From assembly GCA_963702575.1 (NCBI GenBank), contig CAVPCU010000002.1:310001-374000 (forward strand): a stretch of 64,000 nt of DNA, read 5' to 3'. The position numbers and the translations under genes are program-made. The number at the start of each line of letters is the position of its first letter. Position 1 is the first letter of the stretch. The notes beneath the pieces are model-generated. The model made no database searches, was not told where the DNA came from, and saw only the letters and a list, made by a program, of their open reading frames with translations. The stretch comes from VRUE01 sp963702575 (GTDB lineage Bacteria > Actinomycetota > Thermoleophilia > Solirubrobacterales > 70-9). This document shows positions 43,162-51,269 of the stretch, piece after piece.

Positions 43162-43466
43162 TGAAGGGCTCCGGGGCGCTCGCCCACCGCTTCGGTGAGA
43201 ACCTTCGCGCCGCCCGCAAGGAAACCGGCCTCTCCCAGGAAGCGGTCGGCCTGTGCGCCGGCCTGCACCGCACCGAGGTCGGCCTCCTGGAGCGCGGCGC
43301 CCGCGTCCCCCGCATCGACACCGTGCTCAAGCTCGCCGCGGCCATCGGCGTCCGCGTCGACTCGCCGCTATTCACCGGCATCTCCTGGAGCGCGGGCACG
43401 ACGAGCACGACGCCGGGCGCCTTCGCCTTCGCTTCCTCCGAGGAGGAGGCGGCTCCCGATGCCTGA
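43161..43466 (+). CDS. XRE-family regulator, array copy 1
   Basis: 101 residues: HRFGENLRAARKETGLSQEA, then GLHRTEVGLLERGARVPRID and VLKLAAAIGVRVDSPLFTGI. A short Gly/Ala/Glu-rich tail follows SW. This is the first of four tandem, overlapping HTH genes that also share a GI-x-W motif after the HTH. Confidence 0.8.
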   Translation: MKGSGALAHRFGENLRAARKETGLSQEAVGLCAGLHRTEVGLLERGARVPRIDTVLKLAAAIGVRVDSPLFTGISWSAGTTSTTPGAFAFASSEEEAAPDA

Positions 43467-43755
43467 CTCGATCGCGCTCCGCTTCGGCGCCAACCTCTCC
43501 CGCGCCCGCAAGCGCGCCGGCCTCTCCCAAGAAGAGCTCGCCTTCCTCGCCGGCCTTCACCGCGTCACGCCCAGCTTGGTCGAGCGCGGCGAACGCACCC
43601 CGCGGATTGACACCGCGGCCAAGCTCGCGGGCGCCCTGGAGATCCCTGTCGAGGCGCTGTTCGAGGGCATCGCCTGGAGGCCGCCCCCCGTCACCTCGGG
43701 CGGCTTCGACATCTCTCCGGGCGGCGGCGGGTCCGAGGGCGGTTCCGATGCCTAG
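43459..43755 (+). CDS. XRE-family regulator, array copy 2
   Basis: 98 residues: IALRFGANLSRARKRAGLSQ, then LHRVTPSLVERGERTPRIDT and LEIPVEALFEGIAWRPP. A Gly-rich tail includes TSGGFDISPGG. ATG lies 8 bp inside the end of copy 1 (ATGCCTGA), so translation is coupled. Confidence 0.8.
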   Translation: MPDSIALRFGANLSRARKRAGLSQEELAFLAGLHRVTPSLVERGERTPRIDTAAKLAGALEIPVEALFEGIAWRPPPVTSGGFDISPGGGGSEGGSDA

Positions 43756-44074
43756 CCCATCGGCGTCGATCGCCGCCCGCTTCGGCGACAACCTCGCTCG
43801 CGAGCGCAGGCGCGCCGCCCTCTCCCAGGAAGAGCTCGGCGTGCGCGCCTCGCTGCACCGCACCGAGGTCAGCCTCTTGGAGCGGGGGACGCGCCTACCG
43901 CGGATCGACACCGCGATCAAGCTCGCCGGGGCGCTCGAAGTCGAGCTTGCGCAGCTGGTCGAGGGGATCGAGTGGTCGCCGGGGAGCGTGCGGCTGGGTG
44001 GCTTCGACCTGCCGCGCAGGGCGCCAGTCGATTCTCCGGGCAGCGCGAGGTCTGAAGGCGCCCCCGATGCCTAG
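43748..44074 (+). CDS. XRE-family regulator, array copy 3
   Basis: 108 residues: IAARFGDNLARERRRAALSQ, then LHRTEVSLLERGTRLPRIDT and LEVELAQLVEGIEWSPGSVR, ending with LGGFDLPRRAP. It overlaps copy 2 by ATGCCTAG. Its C-terminal coding sequence is the one most like the fifth, broken copy. Confidence 0.8.
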   Translation: MPSPSASIAARFGDNLARERRRAALSQEELGVRASLHRTEVSLLERGTRLPRIDTAIKLAGALEVELAQLVEGIEWSPGSVRLGGFDLPRRAPVDSPGSARSEGAPDA

Positions 44075-44471
44075 CGGCGAGGCATCGCTCGCCGCGCACC
44101 TCGGCCACAACCTGCGGCTTGCCCGCCGGTGCGCCCGCCTCACCCAGCGGGAGCTGGCGAGCCGGGCGGGTGTCCACCGCAGCGCCCTCGCCGCGCTCGA
44201 GCGCGGCGAGCGGGTACCGCGGATCGAGACGGCTCTCAGGCTGGCCGGCGCGCTCGAGATGCCCCTCGCCAGGCTGCTTGCCGGCATCGCCTGGGTGCCA
44301 GACGGCCGCGGATCGGGAGCGTTTCTGCTCGCCTCGCGGGTCGAGCGCCACAGGGAGACGATGCGCCAGGCTGCGGCTCTGCGCGCCTCCCAGGCCGAGG
44401 CCGTCGACGTCGCCGAGCTGATCCGCGAAGAGCGCGAAGAGCTGGAGCGGCGGGGAGAGGGCGATGTTTAG
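44067..44471 (+). CDS. XRE-family regulator, array copy 4
   Basis: 134 residues: LAAHLGHNLRLARRCARLTQ, then VHRSALAALERGERVPRIET and EMPLARLLAGIAWVPDGRG, plus a longer helical acidic tail (AEAVDVAELIREEREELERR). It overlaps copy 3 by ATGCCTAG. The tail may serve oligomerisation. Confidence 0.8.
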   Translation: MPSGEASLAAHLGHNLRLARRCARLTQRELASRAGVHRSALAALERGERVPRIETALRLAGALEMPLARLLAGIAWVPDGRGSGAFLLASRVERHRETMRQAAALRASQAEAVDVAELIREEREELERRGEGDV

Positions 44472-44474
44472 CGT

Positions 44475-44600
44475 CGGCGCTTCTCGACCTCACCGTCGAC
44501 GAGCCGACTGAGGGGATCGGGTGGAGTCCGCGGAGCGTCCGGCTGGGTGGCTTCGACCTGCCCGCTCGCCCCGACCCGCTCGATGGCCCGGTGGGGCGAC
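44475..44600 (+). pseudogene. Remnant of a fifth array XRE gene
   Basis: The sequence encodes EGIGWSPRSVRLGGFDLPAR, almost the same as the C-terminus of array copy 3, but the HTH part is missing. It directly follows copy 4, so the array once had at least five copies. The rest of the 44472-44964 gap has a GCCCCGG/CCGGGGC hairpin (~44655-44673) and the inverted repeat listed next. Confidence 0.65.
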
Positions 44601-44900
44601 AGCACCGCCGCCTCCGACACCCCCAGCCTGGCGCCGGCCGCCGCTCCCTGCAAGCCCCGGCTGCGCCGGGGCTGCTCCGCCCCGGACGGCGCGCGGCCGA
44701 GCAGCTCAAGGACGCAGGGAGGGAAGTGTGCTCTGCACTCGACCGACCGAGGACGCCGAGATGCGACGTGCCGCACGCTGTCCGGGTTCCGGGATCGCCG
44801 TCCGGCGCCCTTTGCGGCTGGGTGTCGGAGCCAGCGAGAGAGGAGCGATGAAGATGAGCAGACGGAGTTCGGCGCCTTCAGGCACAGGTAGGTCTCCTGC

Positions 44901-44936
44901 GGCCGGATTCGGACCGGGGGTGGGACGAATCCGGCC
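44901..44936. promoter_or_regulatory. Inverted repeat before or within the excisionase leader
   Basis: Arms GGCCGGATTCG and CGAATCCGGCC are perfect 11-bp complements around a 14-nt loop. They lie between two possible excisionase starts (44848 and 44965). It could be an operator or attenuator controlling excision. Confidence 0.5.
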
Positions 44937-44964
44937 CTTCGTACGTCTTGTCGGTAAGCGAGTT

Positions 44965-45177
44965 ATGTCCGATCTGACGATCGACACCCGACGGCGCGCC
45001 TTCTTCACCCCGGAGACCCTCGCCTCCTACCTGCAGGTCTCCGACCGGCTGATCCGCAAATGGGTCGCCGAAGGCCGCCTGCGCTCCTACAAGCTCGACG
45101 GCTGCCGCCGCTTCGACCCCGCCGACGTCGACGCTTTCGTCGCCCAGTTCCGCGACCGACGGGGCGTGGCCGCGTGA
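44965..45177 (+). CDS. xis: Excisionase-family HTH protein
   Basis: 70 residues: AFFTPETLASYLQVSDRLIR, then KWVAEGRLRSYKLDGCRRFD and PADVDAFVAQFRDRRG. This is the HTH_17/excisionase winged-helix pattern. ATG 44965 starts just before the homology; ATG 44848 has a better AGAGGAG site and would add 39 unusual residues. It overlaps the integrase start (GTGA), so the two are coupled. It should bias integrase toward excision. Confidence 0.75.
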   Translation: MSDLTIDTRRRAFFTPETLASYLQVSDRLIRKWVAEGRLRSYKLDGCRRFDPADVDAFVAQFRDRRGVAA

Positions 45178-46352
45178 GCCGTTCCAGGGTCGCCGGGAGC
45201 GCTCCGCGCCAGACCCCCTACAAGCGAACCTACGCCGACGGCCGCGTCGTCTGGATCTCCCGCTACCAGAACCTCGCCGGCAAGCGCTGCTACGCCAAAC
45301 CCCGCTGGAACGGCGGCCGCTCGACTTTCACCCGCAAGGGCGAGGCCCAGCGGGCGATCGACGAAGCGCTGGCCGAGCTCCACGGCAACGGGATATCCGA
45401 GCCCGAGCGGATCGGCTCCTACTTCGAGCGATGGCCCGAGCGCCACCCCCGCTCGCAGCGCACCAACAAGACCAACGCCGACCGGATCGGCTATCTGCTC
45501 GACGTCGAGCTCGAGGGCCGGCCGCTGCGAGACTGGCGCTTCGACGAGCTGCGCCGTCGCCACGTCCTCACCCTGGTCGACCATATGCTCCGCGCCGAAG
45601 GGCGCGCCGTCCGGGGCGTCCGCGGCATCCTCAGCGCCTTCTCGGCGATGGCCGAGGACGCGATCGGCGACGACGCCGCCGCGGTCAACGCCTTCATCGG
45701 CCTGCGCCTGCGCGGCAACGACCCGCGGATCCGCAAGCCGCCGCGCAAGGTGCGCGTCTGGAGCTTCGAGCAGATGCGCGCCTTCGCCGCCGGCGGGCGT
45801 CCCGAGGCGCGCGCCGCCACCAAGCGCCCGGACTCGAAGTGGGGCCGCTGCTATCCCGCGCACGACTACGAGGCACTGCTGCTGACCCCGGGCTTCACCG
45901 GCCTGCGCCTCGGCGAGTTCCTCGCCCTGCGCCGCACCGACCTCCACGGCGACCTGCTCAGCTTCCGCTTCTCCGCCCACGACGGGGAGCTGGTCGAATC
46001 CAGCGAACAGAAGAACCACGAGCGCGCCGTGCCGGTGCCGCCGAGCCTGGCCCAGCTCTTGCAGGCGTTGCCCGAGCGCGAGGGCACCGATCTGATCTTC
46101 CCGACTCCCACCGGCAGGCTCTGGCGCGAGCGCAACTTCTACCGCGACGTCTGGGTGCCGGCCCAGCTCGCGACCGGCCTCGATCCGACCCCGCACGAGT
46201 TTCGCCACTCCTACGTCACCCACCTGCGCGCCGCGGGGATCGACGACGCCGACCTCGCCCGGGTCGCCGGCCACACCGTCGAGACGATGATCTCCGTCTA
46301 CACCCACGCGCTCGAGCGCAGCCACGACGCGATCCGCCGGGCAATAGGCTGA
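45174..46352 (+). CDS. int: Tyrosine recombinase (site-specific integrase)
   Basis: 392 residues. An N-terminal arm-binding part (YADGRVVWISRYQNLAGKRC) is followed by a core-binding helical part and a catalytic domain. TGLRLGEFLALRRTD holds Arg (~244), PHEFRHSYVTHLRAAG holds HxxR (~340-343), HTVETMISVYTHALE holds the nucleophile Tyr (~375). It lies ~130 bp from a tRNA-Glu-like sequence on its 3' side, the normal position of an attachment site. It should catalyse integration and excision of the element. Confidence 0.92.
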   Translation: MSRSRVAGSAPRQTPYKRTYADGRVVWISRYQNLAGKRCYAKPRWNGGRSTFTRKGEAQRAIDEALAELHGNGISEPERIGSYFERWPERHPRSQRTNKTNADRIGYLLDVELEGRPLRDWRFDELRRRHVLTLVDHMLRAEGRAVRGVRGILSAFSAMAEDAIGDDAAAVNAFIGLRLRGNDPRIRKPPRKVRVWSFEQMRAFAAGGRPEARAATKRPDSKWGRCYPAHDYEALLLTPGFTGLRLGEFLALRRTDLHGDLLSFRFSAHDGELVESSEQKNHERAVPVPPSLAQLLQALPEREGTDLIFPTPTGRLWRERNFYRDVWVPAQLATGLDPTPHEFRHSYVTHLRAAGIDDADLARVAGHTVETMISVYTHALERSHDAIRRAIG

Positions 46353-46361
46353 TTTGGGGTG

Positions 46362-46377
46362 CTTGACCCTCGGTCGA
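46362..46377. repeat. Attachment-region direct repeat, copy 1
   Basis: CTTGACCCTCGGTCGA is present here, 10 bp after the integrase stop, and again at 51567-51582. In both places a tRNA-Glu-like core (CTTTCAAGCCGAAGGTCGC) follows, after 108 and 76 bp. It may be an arm-type integrase site. Confidence 0.6.
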
Positions 46378-46458
46378 TCACGCCGTAACGCTCACAATTG
46401 TCGGGGCTACATTCTGGCTACAAATAGTCGGATCACCGGCGACATTTGGCTCTAGCAA

Positions 46459-46527
46459 GCGCCTCCTATCGAAACAGGCGTCGGTCTTTCAAGCCGAAGG
46501 TCGCGAGTTCGATTCTCGTCGGGCGCA
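46459..46527 (+). tRNA. tRNA-Glu(UUC)-like sequence with poor D-arm; probable att site
   Basis: The anticodon arm TCGGT-CTTTCAA-GCCGA (46481-46497) gives anticodon UUC. The T arm is GCGAG-TTCGATT-CTCGT (46503-46519) and the 3' acceptor strand CGGGCGC plus A ends at 46527. The 5' acceptor would be GCGCCTC at 46459-46465 with six of seven pairs. Only about 15 nt remain for the D-arm, and no GG D-loop is present. It is therefore a tRNA pseudogene or attachment-site hybrid, not a confident functional tRNA. Confidence 0.5.
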
Positions 46528-46579
46528 TATGGGGAGCCGGCCGGTGCCGGGCTTTCGTTGCGTGGAGTTGTTTGTTCGA

Positions 46580-47146
46580 CTAGCCGGTCAGCCTACGGAT
46601 TGGTGGCAGAATTCTCACGCAGCGGACGGTTCCGCTTTCGCGGGACAGTTCCCGTGATTCGGCCTCCAGCGCTTCCAGCGCGGCGATTGCACTGGCCTCT
46701 TGGCTCTGATCTCCTAGCTCGACCGAACGCTGCAGGGCCAGGATCTCAGGGCGAACCTGCTTCCTTACCGCGATCTCCGCCAAGAAGGCATCGAATCTGC
46801 TGGGTGGTGGCGTGATGCTTTCCAGGTCGTTCACATCCCAACCCACTGCCCGCGCGACAAATCCAAGCCGCTCTACGTGAGAGCGGCCATTGGCAAGGGC
46901 CCGACGCAAGTTGTCCTGGTTCTCGGTGCAGATCCTGTTGGCGATTTGACGAAAGGCGACCACCCGTTTGCCTTCTCCAGGGAGCTTCGCATCGCCCGTC
47001 GAGGTGAAGTGGTTGATGACACCTATCCCGATAGCCGCGACCGTTGCGACTGCAGCTGCGGCCTCGACCCAGAGCAGCGCCCCTCGGGCGATGCCGCGTC
47101 GCCGGCCGATTGCCTCTCTGAGCTTTTGCAGGCGTCCGCCCTCCAA
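46580..47146 (-). CDS. Membrane-anchored hypothetical protein divergent from hxsA
   Basis: 188 residues from TTG. One membrane segment at ~22-45 (LLWVEAAAAVATVAAIGIGV) follows a basic N-terminus. The outer part has FRQIANRICTENQDNLRRAL and a helical tail (ASAIAALEALEAESRELSRE). Two cysteines are present. The 42-bp spacer to hxsA carries a palindrome, so the genes may be co-regulated. The family is not recognised. Confidence 0.6.
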   Translation of the reverse strand: MEGGRLQKLREAIGRRRGIARGALLWVEAAAAVATVAAIGIGVINHFTSTGDAKLPGEGKRVVAFRQIANRICTENQDNLRRALANGRSHVERLGFVARAVGWDVNDLESITPPPSRFDAFLAEIAVRKQVRPEILALQRSVELGDQSQEASAIAALEALEAESRELSRESGTVRCVRILPPIRRLTG

Positions 47147-47167
47147 CCCGACTGGACAGAACTGGCA

Positions 47168-47185
47168 CGTACCGCATAGGGTACG
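47168..47185. promoter_or_regulatory. hxs operator and -10 element
   Basis: The inverted repeat CGTACC-GCATAG-GGTACG overlaps TAGGGT (47177-47182), 6 nt before the hxsA GTG. There is no ribosome-binding site, so hxsA mRNA may be leaderless. It lies between two divergent genes. Confidence 0.5.
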
Positions 47186-47188
47186 GAT

Positions 47189-47629
47189 GTGGCGCCCGAG
47201 TTCGAGCAGATCCGGTCAAAACGGGCTTTTCTCGTGCCGTTGAGCGTGGCGGTCGCGGCTGCGATCAGCGCATGCGGCGGGGGGGCGACGACCGAAATCT
47301 CGACCGTAACCACGACCACTCCTCGAGTGCTTGAACGGGAAGCAGGGAGGAAAAGGGAAGCCAGGGCCGCACGGGAACGCGAAGCGCGGGAAGAACGCAA
47401 GGCCGAAGCCAGGGAAGAACGGGAAGTCGAAGCGGAAGGCGAACTGGAAGCGGCGCCCCCCGAATCTGCCCCCTCGCCCTCGCACTACTCCCACGGCTCG
47501 CACAACAGCCACAGCTCGCACGTCTCTCACTCCTCGCACTACTCGAGCTCGGGCGGGTATGAAGGTGGGGGCGGTCACTATTCCCACTCCTCTCACGCTT
47601 CCCACAGCTCGCACTACTCGTCCAGCTGA
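47189..47629 (+). CDS. hxsA: His-Xaa-Ser repeat precursor protein HxsA
   Basis: 146 residues. The N-terminus has a lipoprotein-type signal (FLVPLSVAVAAAISACGGG). A long Arg/Glu-rich helix follows (AREREAREERKAEAREEREV). The C-terminal ~60 residues contain two His-Xaa-Ser runs (7 and 5 units by my count, e.g. SHYSHGSHNSHSSHVSHSSH) separated by a Gly-rich linker. This is the repeat protein of the Hxs system, the presumed substrate of the two radical SAM enzymes encoded next. The lipobox means the product is probably surface-anchored. The chemical modification is unknown. Confidence 0.85.
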   Translation: MAPEFEQIRSKRAFLVPLSVAVAAAISACGGGATTEISTVTTTTPRVLEREAGRKREARAAREREAREERKAEAREEREVEAEGELEAAPPESAPSPSHYSHGSHNSHSSHVSHSSHYSSSGGYEGGGGHYSHSSHASHSSHYSSS

Positions 47630-47639
47630 CGTGGGTGGT

Positions 47640-47957
47640 GTGGCGCCAGAGCAGCCGGCCTCCGTCGAGTTGAGCTTCGACGCGGTGAGCCATTCGGCCG
47701 ACGCGATCCAACGGGCCGCCTACCGGTTCTCCGACCGTGTCTCATGCGAGCTCACCAACGGCGAGGCTAAGCACCGCTGTGTCCTCACCGCCGTCGGCGA
47801 CGCCGATCTCGATGCGCTTGTCGCCGACTTCCGCACGGAGGTCCTCGACCAGGTGCTGCGTGAGCGGATCCGCGCCGAAACCGAGCCAATCCGCACGATG
47901 ATCCTCGCTCAGGCCTTCTCGAAAACCGGGCTCGTCGATCCGCCTGGACCCGCTTGA
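47640..47957 (+). CDS. hxsD: Hxs system protein HxsD
   Basis: About 105 residues from GTG 47640 (GTG 47631 is also possible), starting 10 bp after hxsA. Sequence: VELSFDAVSHSADAIQRAAY, then RFSDRVSCELTNGEAKHRCV and LDALVADFRTEVLDQVLRER. Size, position and the opening beta strand fit HxsD, a small protein of the His-Xaa-Ser system, probably a precursor-recognition or scaffold subunit. The last residues overlap the hxsB start (TTGA). Confidence 0.75.
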   Translation: MAPEQPASVELSFDAVSHSADAIQRAAYRFSDRVSCELTNGEAKHRCVLTAVGDADLDALVADFRTEVLDQVLRERIRAETEPIRTMILAQAFSKTGLVDPPGPA

Positions 47958-49414
47958 GCGTGTCGCGTTTCCGGCAGCTGGACGATTTCCGGCCGGACAC
48001 GGCCGAGTGGGAGTTGCTGCCTTTCCGCTTCGAGCGCCTCAACGGCCGGGTCCTCGTCACGAACATGGTCGGCGAGCACCTCGCCCTCGCCGCCGAGGAG
48101 TTCGACGAGCTCGCCGAGAAGCGACTCCCCGCCGACTCCTCCCTGGTGCGCCGCCTGCGCGCCAAGCACGTGATTCGCCAGCCCGGCGACCGCGCGCCCT
48201 CGACTCTACTGGCGCTCAAGTCCCGCACCCGCTACCGCCGCCTCGCCGAGTCGACCGGGCTGCACATCTTCGTTGTCTCTCTGCGTTGCGAGCACTCCTG
48301 CCCCTACTGCCAGGTTTCGCGTCAGAGCAGTGACAAGGAGCGCTACGACATGTCGGTCGCGACGGCAGAACGCGGACTCGAGATGGCCTTTCGCTCGCCC
48401 TCTTCGGCGATCAAGATCGAGTTCCAAGGCGGCGAGCCGCTGCTCAACTTCGGCCTGATCGAAGAGGTCGTTCGCCGCGCCGAGTGGCGCAACCGCGAGG
48501 AGCGCCGGAGCCTCGGCTTCGTCATCGCCACCAACCTGGCGCTGTTAAGCGACGAGGTGCTCGAGTTCTGCGCGGGCCACGACGTTCACATATCGACCTC
48601 GCTCGACGGCCCTGCCGATCTGCATAACCGCAATCGTCCACGCCCCGGCCGCAACAGCTGGGACCTGGCGACGGAAGGGATCCGGCGGGTGCGTGAGGCG
48701 CTCGGGGTCGACCACGTGTCCGCGCTGATGACGACGACCAAGGCGAGCCTCGACCGTGCCCGCGAGATCATTGACTGTTACCTGGAGCTCGGCCTACGCG
48801 GGATCTTCCTGCGCCCGCTCTCGCCGTACGGGTTCGCAGTCAAGACGAAGAGCTACTCCGCTTACGACGCCGGGCGCTGGCTCGACTTCTACCGCGAGGG
48901 TCTCGCCTACATCCTCGAGCTGAATCGCCGCGGCGTGGCGATGACCGAGTACCTCTCTTCGGTGATCCTGAAGAAGATGCTGACCAACCGCGAACCCGGC
49001 TACGTCGACCTGACCTCGCCGGCCGGGATCGGGATCGGCGCAATCGTCTACAACTACGATGGCTCGGTCTACGCCTCCGACGAGGGCCGGATGCTGGCCG
49101 AGATGGGCGACGAGACCTTCCGCCTCGGACACCTCGCGACCGACTCCTACGAGGAGATCATGACCTCCGAGATGCTCCTCGCCCCGCTCGAAGAGTCCTT
49201 TGCGCCGAGCGCACCGATGTGCAGTGACTGCGCCTTCGAGCCGTTCTGCGGTTCCGACCCCGTTTACCACTACGCGACGAGCGGCGACTTCCTCGGCCGC
49301 AAGCCCGAATCAGACTTCTGCCGACGCAACATGGCGGTCTTCAAACACCTGCTGGGGCTGTATGAGTCGGATGCCTCGGCACGGGCGACCTTCCTCGATT
49401 GGGCGGGACGATGA
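47954..49414 (+). CDS. hxsB: His-Xaa-Ser system radical SAM maturase HxsB
   Basis: 486 residues. The N-terminal recognition part (FRQLDDFRPDTAEWELLPFR) precedes the radical SAM CxxxCxxC at ~112-119 (LRCEHSCPYC). IEFQGGEPLLNF (GGEP motif) follows. A C-terminal SPASM-like cluster region has CSDCAFEPFCGSDPVYHY and further cysteines. Radical SAM/SPASM enzymes modify peptides with SAM-derived radicals and auxiliary Fe-S clusters; HxsA is the expected substrate. TTG start, ATGA overlap with hxsC. Confidence 0.9.
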   Translation: MSVSRFRQLDDFRPDTAEWELLPFRFERLNGRVLVTNMVGEHLALAAEEFDELAEKRLPADSSLVRRLRAKHVIRQPGDRAPSTLLALKSRTRYRRLAESTGLHIFVVSLRCEHSCPYCQVSRQSSDKERYDMSVATAERGLEMAFRSPSSAIKIEFQGGEPLLNFGLIEEVVRRAEWRNREERRSLGFVIATNLALLSDEVLEFCAGHDVHISTSLDGPADLHNRNRPRPGRNSWDLATEGIRRVREALGVDHVSALMTTTKASLDRAREIIDCYLELGLRGIFLRPLSPYGFAVKTKSYSAYDAGRWLDFYREGLAYILELNRRGVAMTEYLSSVILKKMLTNREPGYVDLTSPAGIGIGAIVYNYDGSVYASDEGRMLAEMGDETFRLGHLATDSYEEIMTSEMLLAPLEESFAPSAPMCSDCAFEPFCGSDPVYHYATSGDFLGRKPESDFCRRNMAVFKHLLGLYESDASARATFLDWAGR

Positions 49415-50616
49415 TCACGCTGCGCGGACGCGCCGCCGCCTTCGAGCTCGCCACGCCGCTGAGTCGCGCGGCTTGGCTGCTCGTCGACTGTGAGACGCTC
49501 ACGCCGCGGCGCCATGGCCGCGCCTACCTGCTGGGAGAGGGGGAGGAGCCGCCCGACGGGTTCGACCTCTATCTCGTGGACGACCCCGGGTACGCTCCCG
49601 CCGATCAGCCCTGGATCGCCCTGCCGCCGCTCCTGCGCCACCTCTCGGCCGGCGACGTCGTCTCCATCTCCTCGACGGGTGAGCACCTGCGCGTTCTCTG
49701 GCGTCACGCGAGCCCCGCGAACAGCGTCCTGCTGACCGAGCGCTGTGACCACTACTGCCTGATGTGCTCGCAGCCACCGAAGGAGCGCGAGGACGACTGG
49801 CTGCTCGACAACGCTCGCGAGTTGATCCGCTTGCTGCCACCCACTACGCCTGGCATCGGCTTCACCGGCGGCGAGCCGACGATCTACGGCGAGCGCCTGC
49901 TCGAGCTGCTGCGTCTCTGCCGCAACCTGCTGCCCGAGGCCGACGTCCACGTGCTCTCCAATGGGCGCCGATTCGCAGACTTCGGCTTCGCCTCCGCCTG
50001 GGCCGGCGTCGGCAACCCCCGGATGATGGTCGGCATCCCCATCTACGGTGCCGAGCCGACCCTGCACGACTACGTGGTCCAGGCGGAGGGAGCGTTCGAT
50101 GAGACGGTGCGAGGCCTCGTTAACCTCGGCGAAGCCGGCGCGCGGACGGAGATTCGCGTCGTCGTTCACAAGCAGACCGCGCCGGCGCTGCCGGAGATCG
50201 CCGAGTTCATCGCCCGCAACCTGCCCTTCGTCGAGCAGGTCGCGCTGATGGGACTGGAGATGATCGGCTTCGCCCGGGCGAACATGGACGAGGTCTGGAT
50301 CGACCCGGTCGGGTACCGCGCCGAGCTGGCCGATGCAGTCTCGTTGCTCGCGAGGCGTGGGGTCAGAACGATGGTCTACAACCACCAGCTCTGCCTGCTC
50401 GACCGCGAGCTATGGCCTTTCGCGGTGCGCTCGATCAGCGACTGGAAGAACGAGTACCACCCCGAGTGCGCGAGATGCGCCGTGCTCGACCGCTGCGGCG
50501 GCTTCTTCTTCTCAGCCAAATACCGCCACAGCGATCACATCAAGGCGATCGAGCCCGACGAGACCTCGCCGAGGCGCCAGCTTCTTGCCGTTTCGGACAC
50601 GGCAAACGGAGGATGA
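49411..50616 (+). CDS. hxsC: His-Xaa-Ser system radical SAM maturase HxsC
   Basis: 401 residues. A ~100-residue N-terminal domain (YAPADQPWIALPPLLRHLSA, GDVVSISSTGEHLRVLWRHA) precedes a CxxxCxxC at ~112-119 (ERCDHYCLMCSQPPK). GIGFTGGEPTIYGE gives the GGEP motif. C-terminal cysteines CARCAVLDRCGGFF may hold an extra cluster. It is the second radical SAM enzyme of the system, coupled to hxsB by ATGA. The two enzymes probably act in sequence on HxsA. Confidence 0.9.
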   Translation: MITLRGRAAAFELATPLSRAAWLLVDCETLTPRRHGRAYLLGEGEEPPDGFDLYLVDDPGYAPADQPWIALPPLLRHLSAGDVVSISSTGEHLRVLWRHASPANSVLLTERCDHYCLMCSQPPKEREDDWLLDNARELIRLLPPTTPGIGFTGGEPTIYGERLLELLRLCRNLLPEADVHVLSNGRRFADFGFASAWAGVGNPRMMVGIPIYGAEPTLHDYVVQAEGAFDETVRGLVNLGEAGARTEIRVVVHKQTAPALPEIAEFIARNLPFVEQVALMGLEMIGFARANMDEVWIDPVGYRAELADAVSLLARRGVRTMVYNHQLCLLDRELWPFAVRSISDWKNEYHPECARCAVLDRCGGFFFSAKYRHSDHIKAIEPDETSPRRQLLAVSDTANGG

Positions 50617-50638
50617 CCCAGCGGCGAACCGGGATCCG

Positions 50639-51076
50639 TCAGCCGATCTTTTCCGCCAGCTCCACGATGATCCCCTCGGGGCCGCGGACGTGGCAGAGCC
50701 GGTAGCTGTTCTCGTAGCGCACCAGCTCGCCGACGAGCTCGGTGCCGCGGGCTTGTAGGCCGGCGACGACGGCGTCGATGTCCTCGACGAGGAAGGCGAG
50801 ATGGCGGAGGCCCAAGGCGTTCGAGGGCGCGTACGGGTCGCCATCCTCGGTCGGCGGCGAGTGAAACTTCACCAGCTCGATTTCTCCGTGGCCGTCTGGC
50901 GTTCGGAGCATCGCCAACTCCGCTTTGGTCCCATCGAGCCCGATGATGCGGTCCACCCAGCTGCCCTCGACCTGGCCCTTGCCTCCCGGCTCTAGTCCCA
51001 GCTCGACGAAGAACTCGATTGCGGCCGCTAGGTCGTCGACCACGATCCCGACGTGTTCCAACTTTTTGATCGCCAT
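50639..51076 (-). CDS. VOC-superfamily (glyoxalase/dioxygenase-like) protein
   Basis: 145 residues: KKLEHVGIVVDDLAAAIEFF, then GHGEIELVKFHSPP and GLRHLAFLVEDIDAVVAGLQ, ending in GPEGIIVELAEKI. H, E, H, E metal-ligand positions of the VOC fold are present, typical of methylmalonyl-CoA epimerase or lyase-like members. Substrate unknown. Convergent with hxsC, 22 bp apart. Confidence 0.85.
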   Translation of the reverse strand: MAIKKLEHVGIVVDDLAAAIEFFVELGLEPGGKGQVEGSWVDRIIGLDGTKAELAMLRTPDGHGEIELVKFHSPPTEDGDPYAPSNALGLRHLAFLVEDIDAVVAGLQARGTELVGELVRYENSYRLCHVRGPEGIIVELAEKIG

Positions 51077-51082
51077 GTGCTC

Positions 51083-51164
51083 GATGGTCGCATTTCGGTC
51101 GCGGCGACACCGCGATCCCGCTGTTCGTGCGGACGCCTCTGGGGCAAAGGCTTCGACCTCGAAT
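51083..51164. repeat. Degenerate attachment-site scar
   Basis: GGTCGCATTTCGGTCGCG, then CGCGATCCC and TGCGGACGC followed by CAAAGGCTTCGACCTCGAAT. The same order of blocks occurs at 51599-51687 before the clearer tRNA-like core. This is a decayed copy. Confidence 0.4.
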
Positions 51165-51269
51165 CTGCTGACAAACCGGCTCTAGTCGTTGGTTGCTCGT
51201 GGTCTTAAGCTATGAGCAGGAGCCGGCGCGGGTGATCTCCGCGTTCGGCAACAGAAAGGATCCGCGCTC

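Noticed and set aside
46459..46527. A functional tRNA-Glu gene
   Set aside because: Anticodon and T arms are good, but the D-arm is too short and lacks the usual D-loop, so it is better treated as an attachment-site pseudo-tRNA.
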